This document shows, in pieces, positions 1 through 10,475 of a DNA stretch of 64,000 nucleotides (positions are counted from its first letter, which is position 1; every line of letters starts with the position of its first letter). Origin of the DNA: Cyrtodaria siliqua (taxonomy: Eukaryota; Mollusca; Bivalvia; Adapedonta; Hiatellidae); NCBI GenBank assembly GCA_037043455.1, contig JAWPHD010010957.1:24193-88192 (forward strand), written 5' to 3'. Made by a program: the position numbers and the translations under genes. The notes below the pieces were generated by a model. That model was not told where the DNA came from. It made no database searches and saw nothing but the letters and a program-made list of their open reading frames with translations.

Positions 1-1290
1 ACATTCTGGCAATTTCTCAACTTGTAATAAATATGAATGAGTATAACGTGTATGCCCTATCCTGCACCGGGCTAGGACAACTTCCTCTCGACGAATGGGT
101 CTACTAGAAGAACGCCATTCTCCGAGTAACGGTTAATTGAATGGAGTGTATTGTTAACTGACAAATCCCAAGCGGCTTGCCAAGAGTTACGAATATATGT
201 GTTAATACAACTTTTAAAATCAGTATAAGGTAATTTGGTATCAGATATATGTAAACTTAATGCTGCTTTAGCAGCACTATCAGCTCTATCATTACAACGT
301 ATTCCTACATGGCTTGGAAGCCAGCAGAAAATAATAGCATGATCAACTATAAGAGAATTGTACTTTTCTAAAAGTTGAAGCACAACTGGGTTATAATGTT
401 TCATATTACCCAGTGCTTGAAGAGATGAAAGGGAATCAGAAAATATTACAAAATGGTCATCATCAGACTCCTGAATATAATTTAAGGCAAGTTCAATTGC
501 CTTAAGTTCAGCTGAAAAGATAGAGGCCTTGTCAGGCAGGCGGCTCTTTATGCTGTGTTTGTGAACAACAGCTGCTGCAGCTACTTTATCTCCATCTTTA
601 GAACCATCTGTGTATATATGTTGAAAGTTACTGTACTTCGATTTAATTTCATTAAATTTGCTTTGAAAGACAGTAGGGTCTGTATTAGATGTGTTACTAT
701 TACAAAGATCGAAAAGAATTGTTGGTGTTTTCAAAGTCCACGGTGGAATTTGTGGTACTTTGTACTTGGCAATCAAATTTAGGTCGACTTCAGTGTCTCT
801 TAATTTTGGTTTAATACGAAGACCAAATGGTCGAATGGCCTTCGGTTTTCGATCAAAAAGAGTTTCATAACTAGGATTAAAAACAGTATCGAAAGTTGGG
901 TTTGAAGGGTTAGACTTTAATTTAATGGTGTATTGAAGCGCTAGTTTGTCCCGTCTATTAGACAGTGATGGTTCATTAGCTTCAACATATAGACTTTCGG
1001 CTGGTGATGTACGAAAGGCACCTAAGGCGAGTCGTAATCCTTGATTATGTATAGGATCAAGCATCTGCAAGTACGACTTGCGAGTCGATCCATATACTAT
1101 CGAGCCGTAGTCCAGCTTGGATCTATAAAGTTGTAAAAGTACTTTACGATCTGCTCCCTAATTAGTGTTTGCAACAACTTTAAGTAAATTAAGAGCTTAA
1201 GGCACTTGGCCTTCAAATATTTAAGATGTGGTATAAACGTCAATTTACGGTCGAAAATAAGACCATGTCTATTACCTTCGGTCAGCTATT
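1..1290 (-). pseudogene. LINE ORF2 C-terminal part: RT thumb region plus RNase H
   Basis: A 332-residue open stretch (1070-72) carries RNase H. The acidic catalytic residues sit in YTDGSK (about 597-620), SAELKAIE (about 489-525), FSDSL (about 421-448) and CNDRADSAA (about 273-297), so the DEDD set is intact. Upstream, across a frameshift, 1071-1290 still reads as the usual RT C-terminal block (KLDYGSIVYGS, preceded by an IFDRKLTFIPH stretch). Downstream of the stop, a one-base shift recovers RCRIGHTRYTHSYLL, a typical post-RNase H segment, up to the window edge. RNase H removes RNA from the RNA:DNA hybrid during target-primed integration. The copy cannot make a full protein. Confidence 0.88.
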
Positions 1291-1499
1291 TTGGCATCTC
1301 GCGCCCTAAGAGAATTTGAATAAAATCTTCGTCGTCTGTATTTATAAGGAGATATACATTATTAACATAGGGATGTTAAGGAAATCAGCTCTTAATGCTT
1401 CTGTGCATAAGCGGGAAGCTATGGCATGACCATTGGGATCAGTGTATATTGATTCACATTTTATGTATCTATGTGTTCATAGAATGCAGTATTAATGGG

Positions 1500-1770
1500 A
1501 GATGAGTGGACTTTATCATTATATATAAGTTAAGAACACCTTGTGTGTTGTTTCGTTTTTTTTCGATTTATAAGTCTCCAGAAAAGTTTGTTGTCCATGC
1601 TGCAGGCCTGCAGCATTGTCAATGTCTCCGAAAACTTTGGACATGTAATTGTCAGAAGCGTTTAGCTGAGCGTTGCGAAATAGCCGTTTTGCTTCTTTAT
1701 ATTGTGAATATGTTAAGTATTCGTTGCCTCTCGGGCGACCCGCTTTAACCCATTCTCGCCTTTTTTTCTC
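1500..1770 (-). pseudogene. LINE ORF2 linker between endonuclease and RT (fragment)
   Basis: On the minus strand this segment reads through WVKAGRPRGNEYLTYSQYK and a following FRNAQLNASDNYM stretch, the basic linker that joins endonuclease and RT in I/Jockey-like LINEs. A frameshift then leads to FFWRLINRKKTKQHTR, the expected continuation. Between about 1330 and 1500 only short unclear scraps remain, and no YxDD catalytic motif is found. I infer an internal deletion of most of the RT fingers and palm. Recognised by pattern only. Confidence 0.7.
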
Positions 1771-1926
1771 GCTCTGATTTGTGTGCAGATTCGCATACGG
1801 TTTGGTATATGGGTTGAACTTTGTGCGAGGGATAGTGCTATATTAGCTTGATAGTAAACACTTAGTCAATGTTGCATTATATTGGTCGATTTCTGTAGTT
1901 GATTGTATATGTTCGTGAGTAAGTTC

Positions 1927-2750
1927 TTATAGTAGGGGTTCTAATAGTGATTGGTACGAGTGATGGTCGTTCGCAGTTGCTTTATGCCATGCAATTGATT
2001 GATATTTGTTGGATTTGTTTGTATTATTGCCATGATTAATTTCTGCGGTGACATCCATGTTAACGGTCATCACGATAGGCAAATGATCTGATGTATTCGT
2101 TATATTACCTTCTCGAATAATTTCAAATTCTATTACGTCGCGAAACAATATAGGGTCGGTGAGGATATAGTCTAGCATAGTCTCCTTAGATACATAAGAA
2201 AACGCAGAGCCATATCGCTTCTCGGATAGGTTAACCGGGATAAGAAAGATACTATTAACAAAGGACTAATTTGTTGATCAATATTGTTAACATAGCTACC
2301 GTTGAAATCTCCAGCAGCCATCACATGTCCATATTGACTATAATAATGGAGAGCATACTATACATTCTGTAAGTGTTCATCGTATGTTCTAATGGAGTTA
2401 TCCGCTGGTAGATATGAATATTGGTACACAGTTTTCATGTTTGAGCTTAATACCAATCAGCCTATCTGTTTTTATTTTCGGCGGTATTTCAATGTTCGGT
2501 TCCAGCTCCGTTTTATACAAGAATGCCACCCCTCCTTTACCACATTTAGCCGGGCCATACGTTGATGCAGTCCAGGAATGAGGCCGAGTGACTGAACAGT
2601 TTGTGTTCTGTAATAACGGCAATGTCACACTTTATTAGATCAAGCAACAGGGACAAACTGAATACAGACGACATAATGACGCGGACGTTCCACGTGCACA
2701 CCTTGAGTTTCTTAATGAGCTGCATGACTGGTTAATCATCAATTGCGTGA
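1927..2750 (-). pseudogene. LINE ORF2 APE-type endonuclease (frameshifted)
   Basis: Landmarks of an apurinic-like endonuclease appear in order on the minus strand: KVCTWNVR (about 2680-2708), VITEHKLF with the catalytic Glu (about 2597-2622), GKGGVAFLYK (about 2520-2560), AGDFNGSY with the catalytic Asp and Asn (about 2298-2318), MLDYILTDP (about 2150-2178) and the terminal SDHLPI (2074-2093). The reading frame changes at least twice and a stop interrupts the centre. This domain nicks the target DNA to prime reverse transcription. Its start near 2.73 kb would be the start of ORF2, just downstream of the nested MITE. Confidence 0.85.
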
Positions 2751-2879
2751 ATGGACTTCGGATCGTATCGGTAACGGTAGTTGTCTTGTCTTGAGAACTG
2801 TAGTCGTCATAGTGACGACGCGACCTCGCGTTCATTGTCATCGTAATCCTCATAATATCGGTCATTCGAGGATCTGTTA

Positions 2880-3517
2880 TACACTCAACAAAATTCCTAA
2901 TCGGTCACCTAAGTTTTATGAAATAATTACCTTTTACACAAGATTTGTATTCATGTAAAATTAATCAAATCCTCGTTCAATGTTTGATATATATTAACTG
3001 AAAATTTGGTAAAGATATTTAAATTATTTTTGAAGAAACAATGCTTTATATTATAACACCCTCGATCCACAAAGTCACATACGTTTGCGTTGAATTGTAA
3101 GGGGAATGACTTGGCTTAAGTCACAGTCAAGTGTTTTAAAAACCAATATGGTAATAAAGAAATGGCAAACATAAATAAATGACCTATAAAATCATTGCAT
3201 TAGATATATAGCATACATGTAATGAGTTCCTTTCCGCGACTCTTGGTCTGCATGATAAATCTTCAAATTTCAAGAACGAGCACTCTTCTATGGGATTTGC
3301 ATTGTGAGTCTGACATTTTGTAATTTTTGATTTTGGGGGTTCGTGACTTTAACGCGTCCTAATTTCACTGGTAGTTATATGATTTTTCTGAAACTTTCAG
3401 GACCTTTTACTAAATAACTAAGTTATTCAAAACAAGTAAAACCGAGAGGAAGATTTTCCAAGAAAAGAAAATATTTTGTAAAATTTAGGTGACCGATTAG
3501 GAATTTTGTTGAGTGTA
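2880..3517. mobile_element. MITE with 37-bp terminal inverted repeats, nested in the LINE
   Basis: The segments 2880-2916 and 3481-3517 are reverse complements at 36 of 37 positions (core ATTCCTAATCGGTCACCTAA). Both ends carry TA, which fits the TA target duplication of Tc1/mariner-type elements, giving a 638-bp non-autonomous unit. The interior is AT-rich with no transposase-like reading frame. The flanking LINE sequence reads on in one frame if the insert and one TA are left out, so the MITE arrived after the LINE. The superfamily is inferred from the TA only. Confidence 0.85.
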
Positions 3518-3529
3518 GTTTGTCTCGTC

Positions 3530-5450
3530 ACGTTCTGTATTATGACCTTTTTTCACGGTATGACCACTTTCGGCAAAATGTCTTGTCTGGCCATTCGAAG
3601 TATTCTGATTCTACACAATGGCAATCGTTTGCGTTTATTAGCACTTTTGCTGATAGATAGCAGGTGCGGGCATTAAAGAAATTGACCTTGTTTACGTTTA
3701 CTCCATTTTGTTTGAAGTGCAGTATAAGACCACTGCGCGTCGAGTCATTCCCTATATTACTAATGTAGTATGTAGCGTGCTGTTTTTTTGAAGATTCCGT
3801 CGAAAACGTTTTGTTCTGCTGAGACTGGTCGGCCATTTTGTGTATTTTTACCTATGTATGTCGTGCCAGGATGTTTGTTCCTGCCGTTTTGCCTTGGGGC
3901 GCGTTCATTTTGTCTTTGGGGTGGGTTTATACCTGAAAATGTTGCGGCGAGGTGCAAGGGTTCTAGCGTTTCAGGTGCGGGATGGGGTAGTGGGGGCGTC
4001 GGTAGTGGTCTTAAATAGGTTCCAGGTTCGTCCATGCTGGAGTCAGATTGCTCGTGGCGGTCACTGATCTCTACGGGGTCAGTTGTTATACCTGGTGGTA
4101 CCGTAGTATCTGTTGTCATAACCGGATGTGTGGACCAATTAGTTGGGATATATATGTCCGACGTACCCATATGGTTCTCACCGTTTGTCCAGGGTAGGGG
4201 TATTGGTTGCTGATGATTATGTCCTTGATGCAACACTATCGGGGCAGCCTTGCGTACATGTTGTTGCCCTGTTGGATAGTTTGGTACGGTCATAAGGTCT
4301 GGTTGCTTGGGGTGATCTGGGAACTTTCTGTTTGAGTACGCTCCTTCATGTGTACATTCGCCGGCTTGAGCGGATGTATGCACTCTCGGGGGATAGGGAA
4401 GCGTTTGTTGGGCGTTTGAATCAGTAAGGACTGATGGTCTTGTGGTATTGTAAGGGGGCATCCCTGAAATATTTGGTGAGTTACCTGCATATAGATCACT
4501 GGCATTGTCTGTATTATTATCGAATTTTCTATTGTCAATTATATCCAATGTTTGAAAACTTGAAGTGTCTTGTTCTAGTATATCACTCACGATCACTGTA
4601 GGTTCGGTAATAAGTGGGTCCATATGTTCGGTGTAACTGTAGCTATATGGTTGTTGGCTGGTACCGCTCGGTCTGTACCTTCATCGGATGCAGTTGGAAT
4701 ACATATCGAGTATGCATGCGCTCTGCCGAGTTTGATGGGATGTTGAGACGCACAGATAGTCTGGCTTATTGTCTCAAGTTTTTTTTCTAAGTCCATCTTT
4801 AGTTTAGCATTTTTGCTAACTCTGATTGTACGTTACTCATTGAGGAGGTAATTTCGTTTTGGAGCGATAGGATCTCCGACAGGTTGATATTAACAGTTTT
4901 TAAATTGTTGATCTCGGTTGTTTGCTCGTTGATGTTCGAGGAAACCAAAGTTGGTTTAACCTGCTCTCGAGATTTTGAATTGAATATGTATTTTACGGGT
5001 ACTGAAGTGTCCCCATTTTCGAAAGATTGTAATACATAACAGTCAAGTGCTAATTTAGAATTTCTGTTGCTTTTTGACGTTGTATTTCTATTAACCTTCT
5101 GGACAGTTTTGTTTGGTCTTTGCGCGTTTTGCTATGAGCGATCTGTACCACATGAGTTCATTTTCATTACTTATTGAATTCAACAGGGTTTCTAGATATA
5201 TGTCTTTTGGAAGACCGAACAACGTTACATCCAATTGTTTATAAAAGTCTTGATTTTCAGGGGGTTGGGAATCGCCGATCGATGCTTGCGTGGACGTCAT
5301 TATTGCACTTTCGTTCATATCGTCCATATCGGTATAACTGAAGCTATGATCGTTTATTGTTTCGTCAATATCAAAAGGTCGGTTGTCATAGGCATTGAAG
5401 TCGGGGTTATTTAAAACCTCCTGCGTGGCTACAAATGAAAAGTCCTCCAT
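3530..5450 (-). pseudogene. LINE ORF1 (nucleic-acid chaperone type), frameshifted
   Basis: The minus strand from about 5450 starts with an acidic segment (MEDFSFVATQ onward, open to 5091). It continues as a heptad-rich coiled-coil stretch at about 4990-4740 and a long Pro/His/Thr-rich region (4623-3850). It ends in a compact domain (3836-3560) with YYISNIGND and a WPDKTFCRKW end, a pattern I associate with RRM-like domains of LINE ORF1 proteins. The order coiled coil then RRM-like matches ORF1 proteins that trimerise and coat the element RNA. Pieces lie in two minus frames, so at least two frameshifts are present. Assignment to the same element as ORF2 rests on order and strand. Confidence 0.7.
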
Positions 5451-5519
5451 GTTTTCCCAACTGTAAACAGTCTGTTTTAGGTTGAGAAACAAAAAAGGTG
5501 TTGCCAGATGAAACATCAT

Positions 5520-6039
5520 AAAACTGAACGGGTAGTCATTGTTTTCACAGTCCCTTTTTTCTTGTATGTAGCTGGAGAGATACTGAAATCAATTGTTTCA
5601 TCTCAGTGAACTTACATTTAACATTTGGCATACATATTACTCAAATAAGCATGAATATATTAATGACAATATGTTATTGTACCCATATATAGGCAGTCGT
5701 ACCCTTGAAGAATAATAATACTAACAATAAAGCACACGATAAACTTGATTCATGAGTAACACACAGTTTGGTCGATCTGGAATGCATGGTTGAAGTTCTA
5801 AGGTCACGTTCTATTTCATAAATTGTTGTATTTATTTAAATCAAAATCAAAATATGACGATAGATTCTAACAATTCACACTTTGCAATATCTGTAGAAAA
5901 ACGAGAAAAAGGTTTTATTTAATGATGTAGAAAAGATTGAACAGGTTTAAACTCGTGTCATTGTATTCGTCAATTATCTGGCAATAGTTGTGGAACTATT
6001 CGACCACATTTATCATATTTTCTTGTTAGGTCAAGCACG
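5520..6039. other. AT-rich stretch; no gene seen
   Basis: It may include the LINE 5' UTR just right of 5519. No repeat partner or coding signal was recognised elsewhere in the window. Confidence 0.5.
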
Positions 6040-7034
6040 TACGAGGGTCATTCAATAAGTTCTGTCACTAACGCGTTTTAACAATTACGTGCTCATTGTG
6101 AGTGTTGATGTTTGGTACCAAATGAATGAGTGTTTAATACCATTCCATTGAAGGTAAAATGAATGCTGTATCTTTTGTTTGACGAAGGTTATGGAACATT
6201 TAATACACATCACTTATACATACTGAGGCATTTTCGTCCTGAATTTTTTCAGTTATGTTAATTGTTACTTTTTTAAATGCCTGTTTCTCTTTAAGTAATT
6301 GTCGAAGACCTTTGAAATTTCTCATACATTACCTGTTATATCTCAGCATTACAAGATTCAGAATTTAAGCATGGTAGATGAAAAGGCATTGTCTTAGAAA
6401 TTAACATTTTAAGCTAACGTGTAAAATTAATTTAATGATAAATGGACATTAAATGGAAGGGCAGTCTTCTGAAATAGCGTTTTTGGATGATCAATATTTT
6501 CACTAAACATTGTACAAAATTCTACAATTATGTGTTGAATATGAAATTTAAACACTGAAGGACTTGGATTTGTAAACAAATATGAAAACATATTAATACT
6601 ATGAGAATAATTAGACACTTAGAAGATATTATAACATTTCCGTAAACAAAATGAAGAAAATCATTGTTATTTCTGCTAAAATTAAGGGATATGGATTCAC
6701 TCATACCTAGTTTGCAGCAAGACCTTTCCGAATCATTTTCATGGATTATGGGCGAATAACAACAGATGGCGTACAAGAAAATTTAAAAGCATAGAATTAT
6801 TCAAATAATTGTTACAACGTTTTTTAACAAGGACATTTTCAGAGATGACAGTATCCAAAAGGTGTGGTAGGGGGAGGTAATTCAGGGGTATAAATACTCG
6901 GAAATTTTTCATTTTTGTTGTTGAATTTAAGAGAGTGAAGCCAATAGTACTATAAATACACTACTTTATCTCAGTGTAATATCCAGTTCAAAGGATATAT
7001 GCCTAGTGACAGAACATTTTGAAGCACCCTCGTA
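6040..7034. mobile_element. Mariner-like element remnant, about 995 bp
   Basis: The ends 6040-6070 and 7004-7034 are inverted repeats matching at 27 of 31 positions, starting TACGAGGGT and ending GTTCTGTCACTA inward, with TA at the outer limits. TACGAGGG followed by TTCAATAAGTTC is a common form of mariner terminal repeat. The interior is shorter than a 1.3-kb autonomous mariner, and I could not find a transposase reading frame in either strand, only short AT-rich ORFs. It is therefore a decayed or internally deleted copy. Confidence 0.75.
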
Positions 7035-7754
7035 GTAAAATGTATCTACGTCGTGGAAAATATAATTAATTTATATACCATTTCACGACCGATTTAAATA
7101 TGTGTTTCTTGCTGGGATCATCAGAAAATGTTTCTACGATGGCTAAGAGTTAAAGATGAATGGCCACCCTTTTTGTAGTATTATCAATTAACAAATTTAA
7201 CTCTAAAACATCGTATGAACATTTCTTGATAGTCTCGGAGAAAAACATATATTGAAAACCGCCACTAAGTTGTATGTAAAAATAAGTATTATTTGCATGA
7301 CGTAGATACTACTTTTACCACCGTGTGACTGCACGGGGAAATAATGTAAATCTGAATTGTATAACTGCACAACTATTGCCAGATAATTGATAAATACATT
7401 TACTTGTGATTAATTTACCTGTTCAAAGTTTTCTACGTCATCAAATAAAATCCTATTCTCGCTTTTCCCAGATATTGCAACGTGTGAATAGTAAATATCT
7501 ATTGCTGTGTATTGATTTCGATTTAAATAAAAAAGGATGGTTGATTTCTATGTGCTTTAAACATTCGCTTTCGTATAAATCGTTTCGGTAACATATCTTA
7601 CTAGGTGGTCTTGTTAGAGATAAAAGGGAAATAGAAATAGCTTGTAAATATAGTTGGCGCAGTACTTTAGATAAAATGCATAATAAAAACATAAAACGTA
7701 TTCTATTCGCAAGTATATAATAAACACGTACGACTTGTATATTGCGTATACTTG
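7035..7754. other. AT-rich stretch; no gene seen
   Basis: Only short ORFs of low-complexity composition are present. No repeat partner was recognised. Confidence 0.45.
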
Positions 7755-7830
7755 CTAAATGATAACAGGGTACCGCCTTTGCACTTTAAACAAACGTATA
7801 CAATGCTACTTAGAACATGTGAAGTGTTTT
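7755..7830 (+). repeat. Short dispersed repeat, partner at 15013-15085
   Basis: The block ATGATAACAGGGTACCGCC, then TTTGCACTTTAAAC and an ACAATGCTA/ACAATACTG segment, recurs at about 15013-15085 with scattered differences. A weaker third match lies near 23862-23895. It is too short to classify. Confidence 0.55.
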
Positions 7831-7849
7831 AATCTAATTGATACTTATA

Positions 7850-8232
7850 GTGTTCTGAAGCTTGCCTGGGTGCAGTGGTTCTATCTCTTCTCATTGTTAC
7901 TTGTAGTAACCCTTTTGTGTTTGTGATGTCTTATTTGGCCTTTTATTCTTTTTAAATTTGTTCTTTGTTTCTGTGCGTGTTTGTGTTGACTGTCGTCCTT
8001 GAATGCTGCTTTTCCTGTTCGATTTTTATATCTATGTTTTGAAGCTTGTCTGGGTGTAGTGGTTCTATCACTTCCCATTGTTACTTATAGTGTTTTAAAG
8101 CTTGGCTGGGTGTAGTGGTTTTATCACTTAAAGTGTTTTGAAGCTTGGCTGGGTGTATTGGTTCTATCACTTCTCATAGTTATTTATAGTGTTTTGAAGC
8201 TTGGCTGGGTGTAGTGGTTCTATCATTTTTCA
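7850..8232 (+). repeat. Short tandem/interspersed repeat, about 57-bp unit, five copies
   Basis: AAGCTTGGCTGGGTGTAGTG followed by GTTCTATCACTTCTCAT recurs near 7858, 8040, 8098, 8140 and 8196. The last three or four are nearly contiguous. The first is separated from the rest by the basic coding motif at 7905-8030, as if that motif sits between two copies of the repeat. Confidence 0.75.
7881..8078 (-). pseudogene. Basic coding motif family, copy 1 (65 codons)
   Basis: The minus strand encodes a 65-residue basic peptide with NRTGKAAFKDDSQ, a Lys/Arg/Gln-rich middle and a QIRHHKHKRV end. The same order (DRTGKVAFKEDSQ, charged middle, KRHHKHKRVDNRATAL) occurs on the plus strand at 29.67-29.82 kb, and the C-terminal part at 21.58-21.66 kb. 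Similarity at the amino-acid level between copies suggests descent from a real coding sequence, not chance ORFs. I do not recognise the family. The basic character would fit nucleic acid binding, but no domain is identifiable. Confidence 0.45.
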
Positions 8233-8237
8233 TTTGG

Positions 8238-8330
8238 TATATATATATATATATATATCACTGGTTATTGCATGAATGTATGTATGCGTGCGTGCGTGCG
8301 TGCGTGCAGCGTGCGTGCGTGCGTGCGTGT
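8238..8330 (+). repeat. Microsatellites (TA)n and (TGCG)n
   Basis: A run of TA dinucleotides at about 8238-8257 is followed by a TGCG/TGCA tract at about 8283-8330. They directly precede the head of the repeat at 8348. Confidence 0.9.
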
Positions 8331-8347
8331 GATTTATAGCTAAATTA

Positions 8348-10475
8348 TTAAACCCCACGCAAACGAAATTTGTAGGGGGGTATACTGGATTCGGCTTGTC
8401 CGTCCGTCCATCCGTCCGTCCGTAGACGCAATTTTGTCCGATCAATAATTTCAGTATTTATCATTCAATATTTATCAATCTTGTGATAATAGTTATAGGC
8501 ATAATATCACCATATATTATATTGGGACAAATTGTTGTCCGATCAATAACTTCAAAATGTTCCATACAATCTATCAAAAAGTTAGAAATAATAGTTATGG
8601 GTATAATATCTCGGTCAAGTTTGAAAACCAGCCCCATCGCCTCGGTAATAACAGAGTTATGGCCCTTTAACTTGTATCACTATACATTATATAGGGACAA
8701 ATTGTTGTCCGATCAATAACTTCAAAATATACCATTCAATCTATCAAAAACTTAGGAATAATAGTTATGGGCATAATATCTCGGTCAGTTTCAAAAACCA
8801 GCCCCATCGCCTCGGTAACAACAGAGTTTTGGCTCTTTGTTTTTTTGTCACTATATATTATATACGGACAACTTGTTGCCCGATCAATAACTTCAGTGCT
8901 TATCATTCAGTCTTTATAAAACTTGGAAATAATAGTTATGGGCATAATATCTCGGTCAAATTCGAAAACCAACCCCATTGCTTTGATAACAACAGAGTTA
9001 TGGCCCTTGATTTTGTATCACTATATAATAGGTACAAAATGTTGTTTGTCTAACTCCTCCTTCATTATTAGGTCAATTATTTTAATATTACCGATGATTA
9101 AGTATCATGACTGTGCAGATGTCAGCGCCGAAAAGGATTTCTGATTCCATATTTTTTCACGAGTTATGGCCCTTTGATTTTTTCTCAATATGTTACATAG
9201 GGACCAGATCTTGTCTCTTTAACTGCTTCATTTTAGCTCTACTGGCCAAAGGCCATCACAGCTTACGGGATGGCGAGTTGTCCGTCGTCCGTCGCCTGTC
9301 GTCCGTCGGTCCCTCCTTTAACTTTTACCTCGTTAATACGATAGGGCCTTCATTTTTCATCCGATATGAACCAAACTTTACCCGATTGTTAATCAATGAA
9401 AGCTCAGACAAGTTCGAAAACCAGCCTGATCGAACCTGTAACAACAGAGTTATGGCCCTTGATTTAGTATAAAATGCTATAGTTTGCCTCGTTAAGCCGA
9501 TAGCTCCTTCATTTTGCGTCCGATTTTTACCAAACTTTACCAGATTGTTAATATGAATAAAAGCTCAGAAAAGCTAGATCTGCACCAGTAACAGCGGAGT
9601 TATGGCACTTGATTAGTTAAACATGCTATATTTTGTCTCGTTAAGACGACAGGGCCTTCATTTTACATCCGATCTTTACTAAACTTTACCAGAATGTAAA
9701 TATCAACGAAAGCTCGGATAAGTTCGAAAACCAGCCAGAAACGGAGTTATGGCCCTAGATTTAGTTAAAATGCTTTATTTTGCCTCGTAAAGACGATAGA
9801 GCATTCAGTCTTTACCAAACTTTACCAGATTGTTAACATCAATGAAAGCTTGGACAAGTTTGAAAACCAACCAAATCGGATTAGTAACATCGGAGTTATT
9901 AGCCCTTAATTTAGTTTTAATATTGGTCTATTTTTCCTCGTTAAGATGATAGGGCCTTCATTTTCCATCCGATCTTTAGATCAACTAGATCGGAAAAATG
10001 CTAAAAATGCTATATAGTTAAAAATGCTATATTTTGCACCGTTAAGACGATAGGGCCTTCTTTTGGCCGCATTTAAATGAAACTTTGCAGGGATGATCAG
10101 TACCAAGCCTAGTTGTACATATCGTCACCGTGTTCCGGTTAAATTGTTTTATGGCCCTTTAAAGGTTTTAATACACAATCTTTGTCTGGACTAGTTCTCC
10201 TGAACCCCCGGCCGGATTTAAACGAAACTTTTTAGGGATAAACAGTTCCAGGTCTAGTTGTGCATAGTATCGCTTTGTTTACGTTGAATGATTTTTGACA
10301 GAGTTATGGCCCCGTATACATAAGCTTTATCTTTAACCAGTAGAGCGTCCACAGGCCATTGGGCCTCTTGTAGGTGGGTTGTTTCAATTCGCTTGATGAT
10401 TTAGTATCATGTGAAGAAAAAGGATTTTATTTGACTATTATACCCCAGCAAAAGGATCATACCCTCTAACAGAAG
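8348..10475. mobile_element. Hairpin-headed tandem-core repeat H1 (interrupted by H2)
   Basis: The head has ACCCC pairing with GGGGGT (about 8351-8382), then a GTCCGTCC tract (8398-8424). The body consists of roughly 170-bp degenerate units, each holding GATCAATAACTTC, ATAGTTATGGGCATAATATC and a CAGAGTTATGGCCC motif (near 8655, 8825, 8995 and 9160). H2 lies inside it: sequence like 9090-9135 (GATGATTAAGTATCATG) resumes at about 10396, and TATACCCC near 10440 mirrors the head GGGGTATA. The architecture matches bivalve pearl-like, Helitron-related elements with tandem cores; the exact ends are uncertain. Confidence 0.6.
9233..10375. mobile_element. Hairpin-headed tandem-core repeat H2, nested in H1
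   Basis: The head TTAGCTCTACTGGCC includes the perfect hairpin TGGCC-AAA-GGCCA (9243-9255) and a GTCCGTCGTCCGTC tract. The body has six or more degenerate units of about 150 bp with TCGTTAAGACGATAGGGCC, CCAAACTTTACCAGATTGTT and GGAGTTATGGCCC. The far end has CCAGTAGAGCG (10337-10347), an inverted copy of the head GCTCTACTGG, then a GGCC/GGGCC hairpin and CCTCTTGTA. Read on the minus strand it ends as hairpin then GAGCTAA, similar to a Helitron 3' end (hairpin, then CTRR). No protein is encoded, so it would be non-autonomous. Confidence 0.65.

Larger units (their letters stand above)
1..5519 (-). mobile_element. Decayed non-LTR retrotransposon (LINE) with RNase H, running off the left edge
   Basis: Reading the minus strand from about 5.5 kb to 1, the coding remnants follow LINE order: an ORF1 with a coiled coil and a C-terminal nucleic-acid-binding-type block, then an ORF2 with APE endonuclease, an EN-RT linker, the RT C-terminal part, RNase H and a post-RNase H segment that continues past base 1. 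This order fits RNase H-bearing clades such as I/Nimb/Loa; the exact clade is not established. Several frameshifts and stops break every domain. The central RT palm is missing, because only about 1 kb separates the end of the endonuclease from the RT C-terminus. A separate MITE (2880-3517) is nested in it. The 5' boundary near 5.52-5.6 kb is not fixed. Confidence 0.88.
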
